Positions 1-5,719 are shown, counted from the first letter of the stretch. The stretch: DNA of 5,830 nt from Desulfuromonadaceae bacterium (GCA_024636225.1 JAGXHN010000034.1:1-5830); one strand, 5' to 3'. Translations and numbers: made by a program. Notes: generated by a model not told the origin, from the letters alone.

Positions 1-1111
1 CCACCCGAAAGACCGATGCAACCGGACCGAATGTCTCCTGACTGTATGCGGGCATTCCCGGCTGCAGATCGTCCAGAATCGTCGGTGGATAATAGTATCC
101 CGGCTGCATTAACGGCTCGCCGCCGAGCACGACTCGCGCCCCGAGTTTGACCGAATCGACCACCTGGGCATGCAGCTCAAGCATCAGATCCCCACGCGCC
201 TGCGGTCCGACCTGAGTCGTTTCAAGCAGCGGATCACCAATGACCAGCGCCGCCATCTTTTCCCGGAATTGAGCCAGAAAGAGATCATAGACGGCATCGA
301 CGACGATAAACCGTTTCGCCGCAATACAGCTTTGCCCCGAATTGATACAGCGGGATCTAACGGCAAAGGTCGTCGCTTCGTCGAGATCGGCATCAGCCAG
401 AACAATAAACGGATCGCTACCGCCAAGTTCGAGAACTGTCTTCTTCAACATCGCACCCGCTTTAGCCGCCACCTTGCGTCCGGCATGATCCGAGCCGGTC
501 AAGGTCACGGCCTTCACTTCAGGGTGCTCAATAACCGCATCGACCTGAGAGGATCCGATCATAAGAGTCCGAAAAACATTTTGCGGAAAACCGGCCCGCA
601 CAAACACCTCTTCGATCATCAGGGCCGAACCGGGGACATTGGAAGAGTGTTTAAGCAAACCGACATTTCCGGCCATCAGTGCCGGAGCCGCAAAACGAAA
701 GACCTGCCAGAAAGGAAAATTCCACGGCATGACCGCAAGAACCGCTCCGAGCGGCCGAAAAGCGACATAAGATTTCGTCGCATCACTTCCGGTGAGTTCA
801 TCGCTTAAGAAATTTTCAGCATGATCAGCGTAGTAAGCACAGACCAAAGCACATTTTTCGACTTCAGCCCGCCCTTCAAAGATCGGCTTCCCCATCTCCA
901 GAGCCATCATCCTGGCATACTCTTCAGAATTTTGCCGCAATACATCGGCCGCGTTATGCATGAGACGGCTCCGCTCAGAAAATGAACTCTGCCGCCAGGT
1001 CGCATACGCTTCAGCCACAGAATCTACAACTTCAGCGGTCTGAACCGCAGTCATTTCAGAAAAAGTTTTTATCAGTTCACCAGTTGCCGGATTGATCGAT
1101 TCGAGTGCCAT
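1..1111 (-). CDS. NAD(P)-dependent aldehyde dehydrogenase, succinate-semialdehyde dehydrogenase-like (C-terminus cut by window edge)
   Basis: The gene oxidises an aldehyde to an acid with NAD(P)+ in the cytoplasm. Reading from the ATG at 1111-1109 gives 370 residues without a stop before the left edge; the family is about 455-460 residues, so roughly 85-90 C-terminal residues are missing. Visible motifs are MPWNFPFW (128-135, with oxyanion-hole N131), LLKH (152-155, cofactor-binding lysine K154), LTGS (204-207, Rossmann loop), ELGGSDP (228-234, general base E228), GQSCIAAKR (259-267, nucleophile C262) and FGPV (361-364). LLKH instead of the usual KPS, together with [11 protein letters not shown], resembles E. 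coli Sad/YneI, so succinate semialdehyde is a plausible but unproven substrate. The start is well supported by AAGGAG at 1122-1117, five bases before the ATG. It is divergent from the rhomboid gene. The family is secure; the substrate is inferred. Confidence 0.95.
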   Translation of the reverse strand, partial: MALESINPATGELIKTFSEMTAVQTAEVVDSVAEAYATWRQSSFSERSRLMHNAADVLRQNSEEYARMMALEMGKPIFEGRAEVEKCALVCAYYADHAENFLSDELTGSDATKSYVAFRPLGAVLAVMPWNFPFWQVFRFAAPALMAGNVGLLKHSSNVPGSALMIEEVFVRAGFPQNVFRTLMIGSSQVDAVIEHPEVKAVTLTGSDHAGRKVAAKAGAMLKKTVLELGGSDPFIVLADADLDEATTFAVRSRCINSGQSCIAAKRFIVVDAVYDLFLAQFREKMAALVIGDPLLETTQVGPQARGDLMLELHAQVVDSVKLGARVVLGGEPLMQPGYYYPPTILDDLQPGMPAYSQETFGPVASVFRV

Positions 1112-1149
1112 AAACGCTCCTTGAATAAAAAGATAATGAATATCGCCTC

Positions 1150-1178
1150 ATTTTGCCCGAAGAAAATAACGATTGCAA
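1150..1178 (-). promoter_or_regulatory. Possible sigma70 promoter of the aldehyde dehydrogenase gene
   Basis: On the minus strand TTGCAA (1178-1173) is followed after 17 bases by CAAAAT (1155-1150). Each box matches its consensus at four of six positions. Transcription would start near 1143, leaving a leader of about 30 bases with AAGGAG before the ATG. It is a reasonable but weak match found by eye. Confidence 0.3.
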
Positions 1179-1208
1179 GAAGCTTCAACCAACCGGCAGG
1201 ATGTGTAC

Positions 1209-1237
1209 TTGTCACACAGCAATAATTTTGTAATACT
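1209..1237 (+). promoter_or_regulatory. Predicted sigma70 promoter of the rhomboid-deacylase-sirtuin run
   Basis: TTGTCA (1209-1214, five of six to consensus) is followed by a 17-base spacer and AATACT (1232-1237, four of six). The start point would lie near 1244, about 24 bases before the rhomboid ATG. The -10 box lies inside the palindrome at 1227-1243, so the promoter is probably repressible. Confidence 0.45.
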
Positions 1238-1243
1238 TACAAA
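1227..1243. promoter_or_regulatory. Perfect palindrome TTTGTAA-TAC-TTACAAA, candidate repressor operator
   Basis: Seven bases, TTTGTAA (1227-1233), are exactly mirrored by TTACAAA (1237-1243) around a 3-base centre. The size and symmetry fit a site for a dimeric helix-turn-helix regulator. It covers the predicted -10 box of the rhomboid promoter and ends 24 bases before the ATG, a position typical of repression. No regulator gene is present in the window, and I do not recognise the motif as a named operator. Confidence 0.45.
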
Positions 1244-1267
1244 CAACTTCTCAAACTGGATACTTCA

Positions 1268-2077
1268 ATGAACTGGAAACGCATTTTTGACTCCCTCGGC
1301 CTGAACGGAACCCGCTGGCAATGGCGCGTCATGCGCTGGGAACGCAACTGGAAAGCACTGCTGAGCGGAGAGCCGCTGAGTCAAGATTTTTCACTCAGCT
1401 ATATTCTGATCGGCGTCAATCTGTTTTTGTTTGTCGCCATGGTGATCCAGGGTCTTATGGCCGGTCTCGGTTTCGGCATCCTTATGAATCCCGGGGCTGA
1501 GCTGCTTCGCTTCGCTGGCGGGCAATTCTGGCCATTAACGATACAGGCAGGTGAGTGGTGGCGCTGCATCACTTATGCCTATACCCACGGCGGGTTGATT
1601 CATCTCGGCTTCAACATGATGGTCCTTTATCAGGTCGGCCCGATGCTGGAACGTGAAATCGGTCTCTCCCGATATTTCACCCTCTACACCTTGACCGCTC
1701 TGACCGCCACCGGACTCGGTTATCTCTGGCACCCCTATGTGACGGTCATCGGCGCCTCCGGATCGCTGTTCGGCCTGATCGGTTTTTCTATTACCTATTT
1801 TCACCGCATGGGCCCGGCCGCAAAACAGCTGCGTGACTTCATGATAAAATGGGCGCTCTTTGCCTTTATATTCGGTCTTCTGGTCGGAGCCGACAACGCT
1901 GGCCATCTCGGCGGTGCCCTGGGTGGTGCGGCGCTCGGTGCCCTGCTCCCCTTGGGAATACGCGGGCGACAATCATCAGCCCGATTCTACAGCACCCTCG
2001 GTATTCTCTGTCTGCTGGCGACCCTGCTCAGCCTGTTTATACTCCTGTTCTCCTGGCTGATGTACTGGGTGAATTAA
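1268..2077 (+). CDS. Rhomboid family intramembrane serine protease
   Basis: This 269-residue membrane protein should cleave transmembrane segments of client proteins within the lipid bilayer. The catalytic dyad is visible: S164 in GASG (162-165) and H213 in NAGHLGGALGG. The HxxxxHxxxN signature (H107, H112, N116) corresponds to the H145/H150/N154 region of E. coli GlpG, where the last two support the oxyanion. Hydrophobic segments lie at about 42-66, 108-126, 134-153, 159-178, 190-207, 210-230 and 242-267, a six-helix core plus a seventh C-terminal helix. The first 40 residues are polar, basic and rich in tryptophan (W17, W19, W24, W28) and are probably cytoplasmic. The Shine-Dalgarno match is poor (TGGA, 1257-1260), so translation may be modest. 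It is first in a run with the deacylase gene 4 bases downstream. The family is certain; substrates are unknown. Confidence 0.95.
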   Translation: MNWKRIFDSLGLNGTRWQWRVMRWERNWKALLSGEPLSQDFSLSYILIGVNLFLFVAMVIQGLMAGLGFGILMNPGAELLRFAGGQFWPLTIQAGEWWRCITYAYTHGGLIHLGFNMMVLYQVGPMLEREIGLSRYFTLYTLTALTATGLGYLWHPYVTVIGASGSLFGLIGFSITYFHRMGPAAKQLRDFMIKWALFAFIFGLLVGADNAGHLGGALGGAALGALLPLGIRGRQSSARFYSTLGILCLLATLLSLFILLFSWLMYWVN

Positions 2078-2081
2078 TCGT

Positions 2082-2570
2082 ATGGCCAGAGAAAAACAAC
2101 CGGTCACCGCTGCAATTCGTACGCTGCGCCAGCACAATGTTCTGTATACATCACACCTTTATAACTATGAAGAAAAAGGGGGGACAACCGTCTCGGCCCG
2201 TGAACTCGGCGTCGAGGAACATCGAGTGATAAAGACTCTGGTCATGGAAGATGAAACAAAAAAACCGTGCATCGTCCTGATGCATGGTGACAAACAGGTT
2301 TCAACCAAACAGCTGGCCCGGGTGGCGAACTGCAAATCGATCCTCCCCTGCGCACCCGAGGTCGCCTATCGACATAGCGGTTATCAGGTTGGTGGCACCT
2401 CCCCTTTCGGCATAAAAAGCAATATGCCCATCTATGCCGAAGCGACTCTTTTTGATCTGCCGGAAATTTATATCAACGGTGGCAAACGGGGCTATCTGGT
2501 CAGAATGGAACCAAAGGAGTTGGAGCGGGTCTTGAACCCGATCAAGGTCAATGTGGCAATTGACGGATAA
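2082..2570 (+). CDS. ybaK: YbaK/EbsC-family aminoacyl-tRNA deacylase (Cys-tRNA(Pro) deacylase type)
   Basis: This 162-residue cytoplasmic protein belongs to the YbaK/ProX family, which hydrolyses mischarged tRNA, classically Cys-tRNA(Pro), in trans to prolyl-tRNA synthetase. It is full length (E. coli YbaK is about 159 residues). Visible family features are IKTLV (50-54), whose K51 matches the essential lysine of YbaK, then GYQVGGTSPFG (100-110) and the GGKRG loop (133-137), which line the substrate pocket. The ATG lies 4 bases after the rhomboid stop, with GGGTGA (2067-2072) inside the rhomboid coding end as a possible ribosome site. This close packing implies co-transcription. Members differ in which aminoacyl-tRNA they accept, so the cysteine/proline specificity is inferred from similarity to YbaK rather than seen. 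Confidence 0.92.
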   Translation: MAREKQPVTAAIRTLRQHNVLYTSHLYNYEEKGGTTVSARELGVEEHRVIKTLVMEDETKKPCIVLMHGDKQVSTKQLARVANCKSILPCAPEVAYRHSGYQVGGTSPFGIKSNMPIYAEATLFDLPEIYINGGKRGYLVRMEPKELERVLNPIKVNVAIDG

Positions 2571-2579
2571 GGGACAGGC

Positions 2580-3410
2580 ATGACTCTGGAACAGACCGTT
2601 CTTAAAGCAGGTGATGCGATTCGTCATGCCGATGCTCTACTGATCACAGCCGGAGCCGGAATGGGAGTCGACTCGGGACTCCCCGATTTTCGCGGGGACC
2701 ACGGTTTCTGGACTGCTTATCCGATGTATCAACAGCTCGGCATCAATTTTATTGCCGCCGCCAATCCGGCGCACTTTATGCGCGATCCGGCTTTCGGCTG
2801 GGGTTTCTACGGTCACCGCACCAATCTCTATCGCGAAACGGTCCCCCATGCCGGTTTCAGCATTCTTAAGCGCTGGATCGACCGCTTTGAACTCGAAGCG
2901 TTTGTCGTCACCTCCAATGTCGACGGTCAATTCCAGAAGGCCGGATTTGCTCACGACGCTATACTCGAAGTACACGGGTCGATCCACTATATGCAGTGTC
3001 TGCGCCCATGCCACGACGATATCTGGCAGAATAACGAAACCTTCGAGATCGATTTTTCGACCATGCGCTCGCAACAGATTCCAACCTGCCCCCGCTGCCA
3101 CAATACAGCCCGACCCAATATTCTGATGTTTGGCGATGACTCCTGGATCAGTTCACGCAGCCATGGGCAAAATATCCGCTTCGATTTTTTTCAGGCCGGA
3201 ATCGGGAATAAAAATGTTACTGTAATTGAATTGGGAGCCGGTTCAGCCGTGCCGACGATCCGCTACCTAACTGAGCGACTCGGCAACAAATCACAGACAA
3301 CTGTCATCCGCATCAATCCGCGTGAACCGGAGATCAGACCTCCCCACCTCTCCATCGGTTGCGGAGCACTCGACGGACTGCAAAAAATAGACGCTATTCT
3401 GACCGCCTGA
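2580..3410 (+). CDS. Sir2-family NAD-dependent protein deacylase (sirtuin), divergent from CobB
   Basis: Sirtuins remove acyl groups from lysines, using NAD+ and releasing nicotinamide and O-acyl-ADP-ribose. This 276-residue protein has the NAD loop GAGMGVDSGLPDFRG (25-39), TSNVD (111-115, equivalent to TQNVD), the catalytic histidine H132 in EVHGS, four zinc cysteines C140, C144, C170 and C173, and RPNILMFGDD (178-187). It differs from ordinary CobB: the serine of GAGxS is G29, and a tryptophan- and phenylalanine-rich stretch at about 41-80 (GFWTAYP, GWGFYGH) replaces the usual helical module. The later nucleotide motif is GAGSAVPTIR (219-228) instead of GTS-type. Zinc and catalytic residues are intact, so activity is expected; acyl preference is open. 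The ATG is 9 bases after the deacylase stop with GGGA (2571-2574) ahead of it, so it is probably the last gene of the run. Confidence 0.92.
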   Translation: MTLEQTVLKAGDAIRHADALLITAGAGMGVDSGLPDFRGDHGFWTAYPMYQQLGINFIAAANPAHFMRDPAFGWGFYGHRTNLYRETVPHAGFSILKRWIDRFELEAFVVTSNVDGQFQKAGFAHDAILEVHGSIHYMQCLRPCHDDIWQNNETFEIDFSTMRSQQIPTCPRCHNTARPNILMFGDDSWISSRSHGQNIRFDFFQAGIGNKNVTVIELGAGSAVPTIRYLTERLGNKSQTTVIRINPREPEIRPPHLSIGCGALDGLQKIDAILTA

Positions 3411-3432
3411 ACAACCGGACACAAATCTTTTT

Positions 3433-3461
3433 TTGACGACCGCTCCTGACCGGGGTTTAAA
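3433..3461 (+). promoter_or_regulatory. Predicted sigma70 promoter of the 18-residue repeat protein gene
   Basis: TTGACG (3433-3438, five of six) is separated by 17 bases from TTTAAA (3456-3461, four of six). The start point would be near 3468, giving a leader of about 37 bases before the ATG at 3505. This suggests the repeat protein is transcribed independently of the sirtuin upstream. It also argues against translation from the TTG at 3433, which is the -35 box itself. Confidence 0.45.
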
Positions 3462-3504
3462 GAGCTCTTACCACGCAGATTCTTCAATAAATCGAGATCT
3501 ATTT

Positions 3505-3894
3505 ATGGCCTTTGCAGTGATCAAAAAACATGGGATGTCGTTGCTTGGCAACAGCTTTGAATGGAACGGGCGGATCCTGAAACCGTACGGGAAATCGACC
3601 GCACACGGTTGGGAATTCAACGGAACCCAGATTAAGCCGTACGGTCAGTCGGTAACCAAAGGGTATGAGTGGACCGGGTCGGTTCTCAAGCCGTACGGCC
3701 GATCGGCGATTGCCGGCTACGATTGCAGCGCCACCCTGATCAAGCCTTATGGTCGTTCCCAACTGAGCGGTTGGGCCAACAGCAACAGGGTCTGGCACCC
3801 CTTCGGCAAATCTGCCGCTGAAGGGTGGGACATTCAGGGTGATCTCCCTTTGCCGCTGATCGCGTTGGTGGTCCTCGATCTGATCCAGAGCTGA
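3505..3894 (+). CDS. Small protein of tandem 18-residue KPYG repeats, function unknown
   Basis: I do not recognise this 129-residue protein as a characterised family. Almost all of it is a repeat of exactly 18 residues. KPYG stands at 26-29, 44-47, 62-65 and 80-83, with the variant HPFG at 98-101, and the proline recurs at 117. Each unit opens with an aromatic turn: FEWNG (18-22), GWEFNG (35-40), GYEWTG (53-58), GYDCSA (71-76), GWANSN (89-94), GWDIQG (107-112). The pattern, aromatic strand, tight G turn, then strand ending in PYG, suggests repeated beta hairpins. The N-terminus (VIKKHGMS, 5-12) looks like a half repeat and the C-terminus supplies the other half, which hints at ring closure. 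Residues 114-126 are hydrophobic and could pack or touch membrane. No signal peptide is evident. The ATG at 3505 was chosen because a promoter lies just upstream; its ribosome site (GAG, 3494-3496) is weak. A beta-flower-like or small propeller-like fold is my inference. Confidence 0.8.
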   Translation: MAFAVIKKHGMSLLGNSFEWNGRILKPYGKSTAHGWEFNGTQIKPYGQSVTKGYEWTGSVLKPYGRSAIAGYDCSATLIKPYGRSQLSGWANSNRVWHPFGKSAAEGWDIQGDLPLPLIALVVLDLIQS

Positions 3895-3903
3895 ACCGTT
3901 TTT

Positions 3904-4051
3904 TAACTATTCAGCACCTGCGAAAAGCTTGTCATTCCCGAATGATGTTATCGGGAATCCACAGGGTTAAAACAACAAAAGTCTGGATCCCCGATACAGG
4001 CGCTCGGGGATGACAAACATCGCATACAAGCCTGACAGTACTGAATAGTTA
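3904..4051. mobile_element. 148-bp non-autonomous element with terminal inverted repeats (MITE-like), copy 1
   Basis: The ends are a perfect 11-bp inverted pair, TAACTATTCAG (3904-3914) and CTGAATAGTTA (4041-4051), extending to 14 bp with one mismatch. Both ends carry an outermost TA, which could be a TA target duplication. Inside are two perfect 8-bp stems with 9-base loops: ATTCCCGA/TCGGGAAT (3934-3941, 3951-3958) and ATCCCCGA/TCGGGGAT (3987-3994, 4004-4011). The two hairpins are also nearly inverted copies of each other, so the whole element could form a cruciform. There is no coding capacity. It starts 10 bases after the repeat-protein stop and lies between convergent genes, where its stems may limit read-through. 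It resembles the GTCATTCCCG dispersed repeats found in many proteobacteria. Confidence 0.7.
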
Positions 4052-4093
4052 CCAGTTCTATTAATATGAACGGCATAAACAACGTGTAAGAGA

Positions 4094-5284
4094 CTAGAGA
4101 ATCACCAGCTCCTCTTTGGAGAAGGTGATGTGCTTCAAACCATCCTGGGCCACCCAAAACGTATTCTCAATCCCGACAGCACCGAGACCGGCAAAGACCG
4201 CTTTCGGCTCGAAGGCGAAGGTCATATTCTCTTTTAACTCATAATCGTTAAAACCTCTGGCGATAAAGGGGTATTCATCGATCTCTACGCCGATCCCGTG
4301 ACCGATAAAAGCAACCTGGGCACCGGTATTCCCCATGAAGTGATCTTTATAGCCGAGATCGCACGCCAGCGCATAACAATCGTCATAAATCGCCCCCCAG
4401 GTTACTCCGGGACGAGCAATCTCCTTAATTCGGTTTTGAATGCTGTACATATCGACGTAAGCCCGCATCAATTTATCCGGCATCTCGCCAATGCAGAACA
4501 TCCGGGTCTGGTCGACCAGATAGCCGTCAAACGCCCCGGCAAAATCGATAATGATCGGCTCATGCTCCCTGATCTTCTTATAACTGCACCCCTGACCAAA
4601 GGATGGATTCAGCCCCATCCCCCCCAGAGGGGTATCGCCATAAGCCGGTACCGCACTGTCGGTACCCGAAAACACATGCCCGTAAAAAAGCTCGGAATTG
4701 AAACCACGCATCCGGGTGACCCCTTGATGTCCAGCCTTTCGGGCGACAAATTCAATCTCAGCGGCCAGCTCCAGATCTGTAATACCGGGACGGATCACCT
4801 CCAGCGCCCGTTTGTAGACCTTATCGACCTGTAATGCCGCATCTTTCATGATACTGATTTCATACTCGGATTTTACGGCTCGCACCGTACGAATCAGTGG
4901 CGTGGCGTCGATGATTTGACAATCGCTCAACACAGCTTTTAGCCGATTATAAAAAGCGACCGGGAGAACATCGAGCTCGAGACCGACCTTCTCAGGAGTC
5001 GCGATATTGAATGCTGACAAGATCCCGGGGAGGTCGCGCGGACTATTAAGCGGGACAATCTCCTTGAGTCCTGATTCCATTCGGGCACGCGGCATATCCT
5101 TACGCACCATATAGATCGGCTCGCCATCAACCGGAACAGCGAGCAGCCCCTGTTGAACAGTTCCGGTAAAATAAAACAGATCAGCATTCTGAGCCATCAC
5201 GATCAGATCGAGTCCCGATTTTTGCATCTCTTTCTGTAATTTCTGAAAACGATCATTTAATTCTGTTGTTGGCGTAATCCGCAT
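4094..5284 (-). CDS. M24-family metallopeptidase, Xaa-Pro dipeptidase/aminopeptidase (creatinase) type
   Basis: The 396-residue product is a full-length pita-bread metalloenzyme, expected in the cytoplasm, cleaving Xaa-Pro bonds in peptides. An N-terminal creatinase domain (about 10-135, with NADLFYFTG at 33-41) precedes the catalytic domain (about 145-385). All five dinuclear metal ligands are visible: D247 in IIIDFAG, D258 in LVDQT, H329 in GHGIGVEIDE, E359 in FEPKA and E373 in GIEN. H203 in FYGHVFSG lies in the family's active-site region. The start has AAGGAT at 5296-5291, seven bases ahead of the ATG. The gene stands alone, convergent with the repeat protein and with no partner at its back. 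Some M24 proteins act on creatine-like or other non-peptide substrates, so prolidase activity is the best guess rather than shown. The coding frame is intact. Confidence 0.93.
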   Translation of the reverse strand: MRITPTTELNDRFQKLQKEMQKSGLDLIVMAQNADLFYFTGTVQQGLLAVPVDGEPIYMVRKDMPRARMESGLKEIVPLNSPRDLPGILSAFNIATPEKVGLELDVLPVAFYNRLKAVLSDCQIIDATPLIRTVRAVKSEYEISIMKDAALQVDKVYKRALEVIRPGITDLELAAEIEFVARKAGHQGVTRMRGFNSELFYGHVFSGTDSAVPAYGDTPLGGMGLNPSFGQGCSYKKIREHEPIIIDFAGAFDGYLVDQTRMFCIGEMPDKLMRAYVDMYSIQNRIKEIARPGVTWGAIYDDCYALACDLGYKDHFMGNTGAQVAFIGHGIGVEIDEYPFIARGFNDYELKENMTFAFEPKAVFAGLGAVGIENTFWVAQDGLKHITFSKEELVIL

Positions 5285-5300
5285 CGGCTCATCCTTATCC

Positions 5301-5336
5301 TAATTTTGTAATTTTTTTACACTAAATGTAAGTTAC
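5301..5336. promoter_or_regulatory. Operator-like cluster of TGTAA/TTACA half-sites before the M24 gene
   Basis: TAATTTTGTAAT (5301-5312) repeats 12 bases found at 1223-1234 in the rhomboid promoter. TGTAA (5307-5311) is mirrored by TTACA (5317-5321) after 5 bases, and GTAAGTTAC (5328-5336) is a second small palindrome. AAATGTAAG (5324-5332) also has an exact inverted partner, CTTACATTT, at 5391-5399. Such clustering ahead of a gene start suggests a regulator-binding region, though AT-rich DNA makes chance matches more likely. Confidence 0.3.
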
Positions 5337-5355
5337 TAAATTTAAAGAGATTTCT

Positions 5356-5385
5356 AAAATAGAAACCGGCTGAAAAAACTTTGAA
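5356..5385 (-). promoter_or_regulatory. Weak candidate promoter of the M24 peptidase gene
   Basis: On the minus strand TTCAAA (5385-5380) is followed by an 18-base spacer and TATTTT (5361-5356), each four of six to consensus. It would give a leader of about 65 bases that includes the TGTAA/TTACA cluster. In this AT-rich stretch other weak matches exist, so the call is tentative. Confidence 0.2.
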
Positions 5386-5462
5386 TTTTACTTACATTTT
5401 TTAAAATAAATCCGTCAAACAACATGCAGCTTTAAAAATATATAGATATGAAAGGGAACTTT

Positions 5463-5526
5463 GCCGGTACTGATTCTTTTTTATGCAAGTTGCCAGCAAG
5501 GCTGATTTGACCGGCTTTTTGTTTTC
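5463..5526 (+). terminator. Orphan intrinsic terminator-like structure, plus strand
   Basis: GCCGGT (5463-5468) pairs with ACCGGC (5510-5515), followed directly by TTTTTGTTTTC (5516-5526). The enclosed 41 bases contain a smaller stem, CAA/TTG (5486-5488, 5507-5509) plus GCC/GGC (5492-5494, 5500-5502) closing a 5-base loop. The T-run lies only on the plus-strand side. No plus-strand gene lies upstream, since the M24 gene runs the other way, so the structure may end a small RNA started between about 5340 and 5450. Confidence 0.4.
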
Positions 5527-5550
5527 AAACCGTACGTTTTCAACACCTCT

Positions 5551-5569
5551 GTCCACAGTCTCTGTGGAC
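5551..5569. repeat. Perfect 8-bp inverted repeat with 3-base centre
   Basis: GTCCACAG (5551-5558) and CTGTGGAC (5562-5569) are exact reverse complements around TCT. There is no T-run on either side, so it is not an intrinsic terminator. It could be a regulator site or a small RNA hairpin; no owner gene is evident. Confidence 0.45.
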
Positions 5570-5719
5570 GCAGATTGATAATAAATAGGCTAATTTCGAT
5601 TATAAAAAGCGTGCCTGAATTTCTTCATGAGAGAGATTCTCTTAAAGATAAAAAATGAGGGAAATCGATCTTAACTGTAAAGAGTCCAATTGAAGAAGAT
5701 CAAAAGCAACAGCCGTCTC

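Larger units (their letters stand above)
5285..5719. other. Long AT-rich non-coding region upstream of the M24 peptidase gene
   Basis: No convincing gene is present in these 435 bases. From left to right it holds the peptidase ribosome site, a cluster of GTAA/TTAC repeats (5301-5336 and 5391-5399), a plus-strand terminator-like structure (5463-5526), a perfect short hairpin (5551-5569) and featureless AT-rich DNA up to the second hairpin element. The only reading frames are very short (20 and 15 codons) and lack ribosome sites. It is clearly richer in A and T than the flanking genes, so it may be regulatory DNA, a small RNA locus or remnant of an insertion. Confidence 0.6.

Noticed and set aside
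170..808. Plus-strand open frame of 212 codons
   Set aside because: It lies wholly antisense to the aldehyde dehydrogenase, whose motifs are intact. The translation is rich in Arg, His and Lys with no recognisable domain, as expected from a shadow frame.
3411..3435. T-rich run after the sirtuin stop as an intrinsic terminator
   Set aside because: CTTTTTTT is present, but only a 3-bp CCG/CGG pairing precedes it, too weak for a convincing stem.
3433..3504. N-terminal extension of the repeat protein from a TTG codon
   Set aside because: The TTG coincides with a predicted -35 box, lacks a ribosome site, and the extension does not continue the 18-residue repeat.
3577..3810. Regularly spaced DNA repeats (CCGTACGG every 54 bases), CRISPR-like at first sight
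   Set aside because: The repeats are in frame, encode KPYG, diverge at synonymous positions and have no spacer character. They are protein repeats.
4298..4834. Plus-strand open frame of 178 codons
   Set aside because: It is antisense to the M24 catalytic domain, which carries all metal ligands. No ribosome site or domain is visible.
5485..5500. Sigma54-type promoter on the minus strand (TGGCAACTTGCA)
   Set aside because: The GG and GC elements are too close together; the required 10-base spacing is absent.
5448..5510. 20-codon frame beginning ATGAAAGGG
   Set aside because: There is no ribosome site, and most of it lies within the terminator-like fold. Its stop falls in the closing stem.
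5550..5570. Pair of inverted DnaA-box-like sequences (TGTCCACA)
   Set aside because: Each matches TTATCCACA at only seven of nine positions. There is no cluster of boxes and no origin-associated gene nearby.
5627..5674. 15-codon frame near the second hairpin element
   Set aside because: It is too short, without a ribosome site or supporting context.
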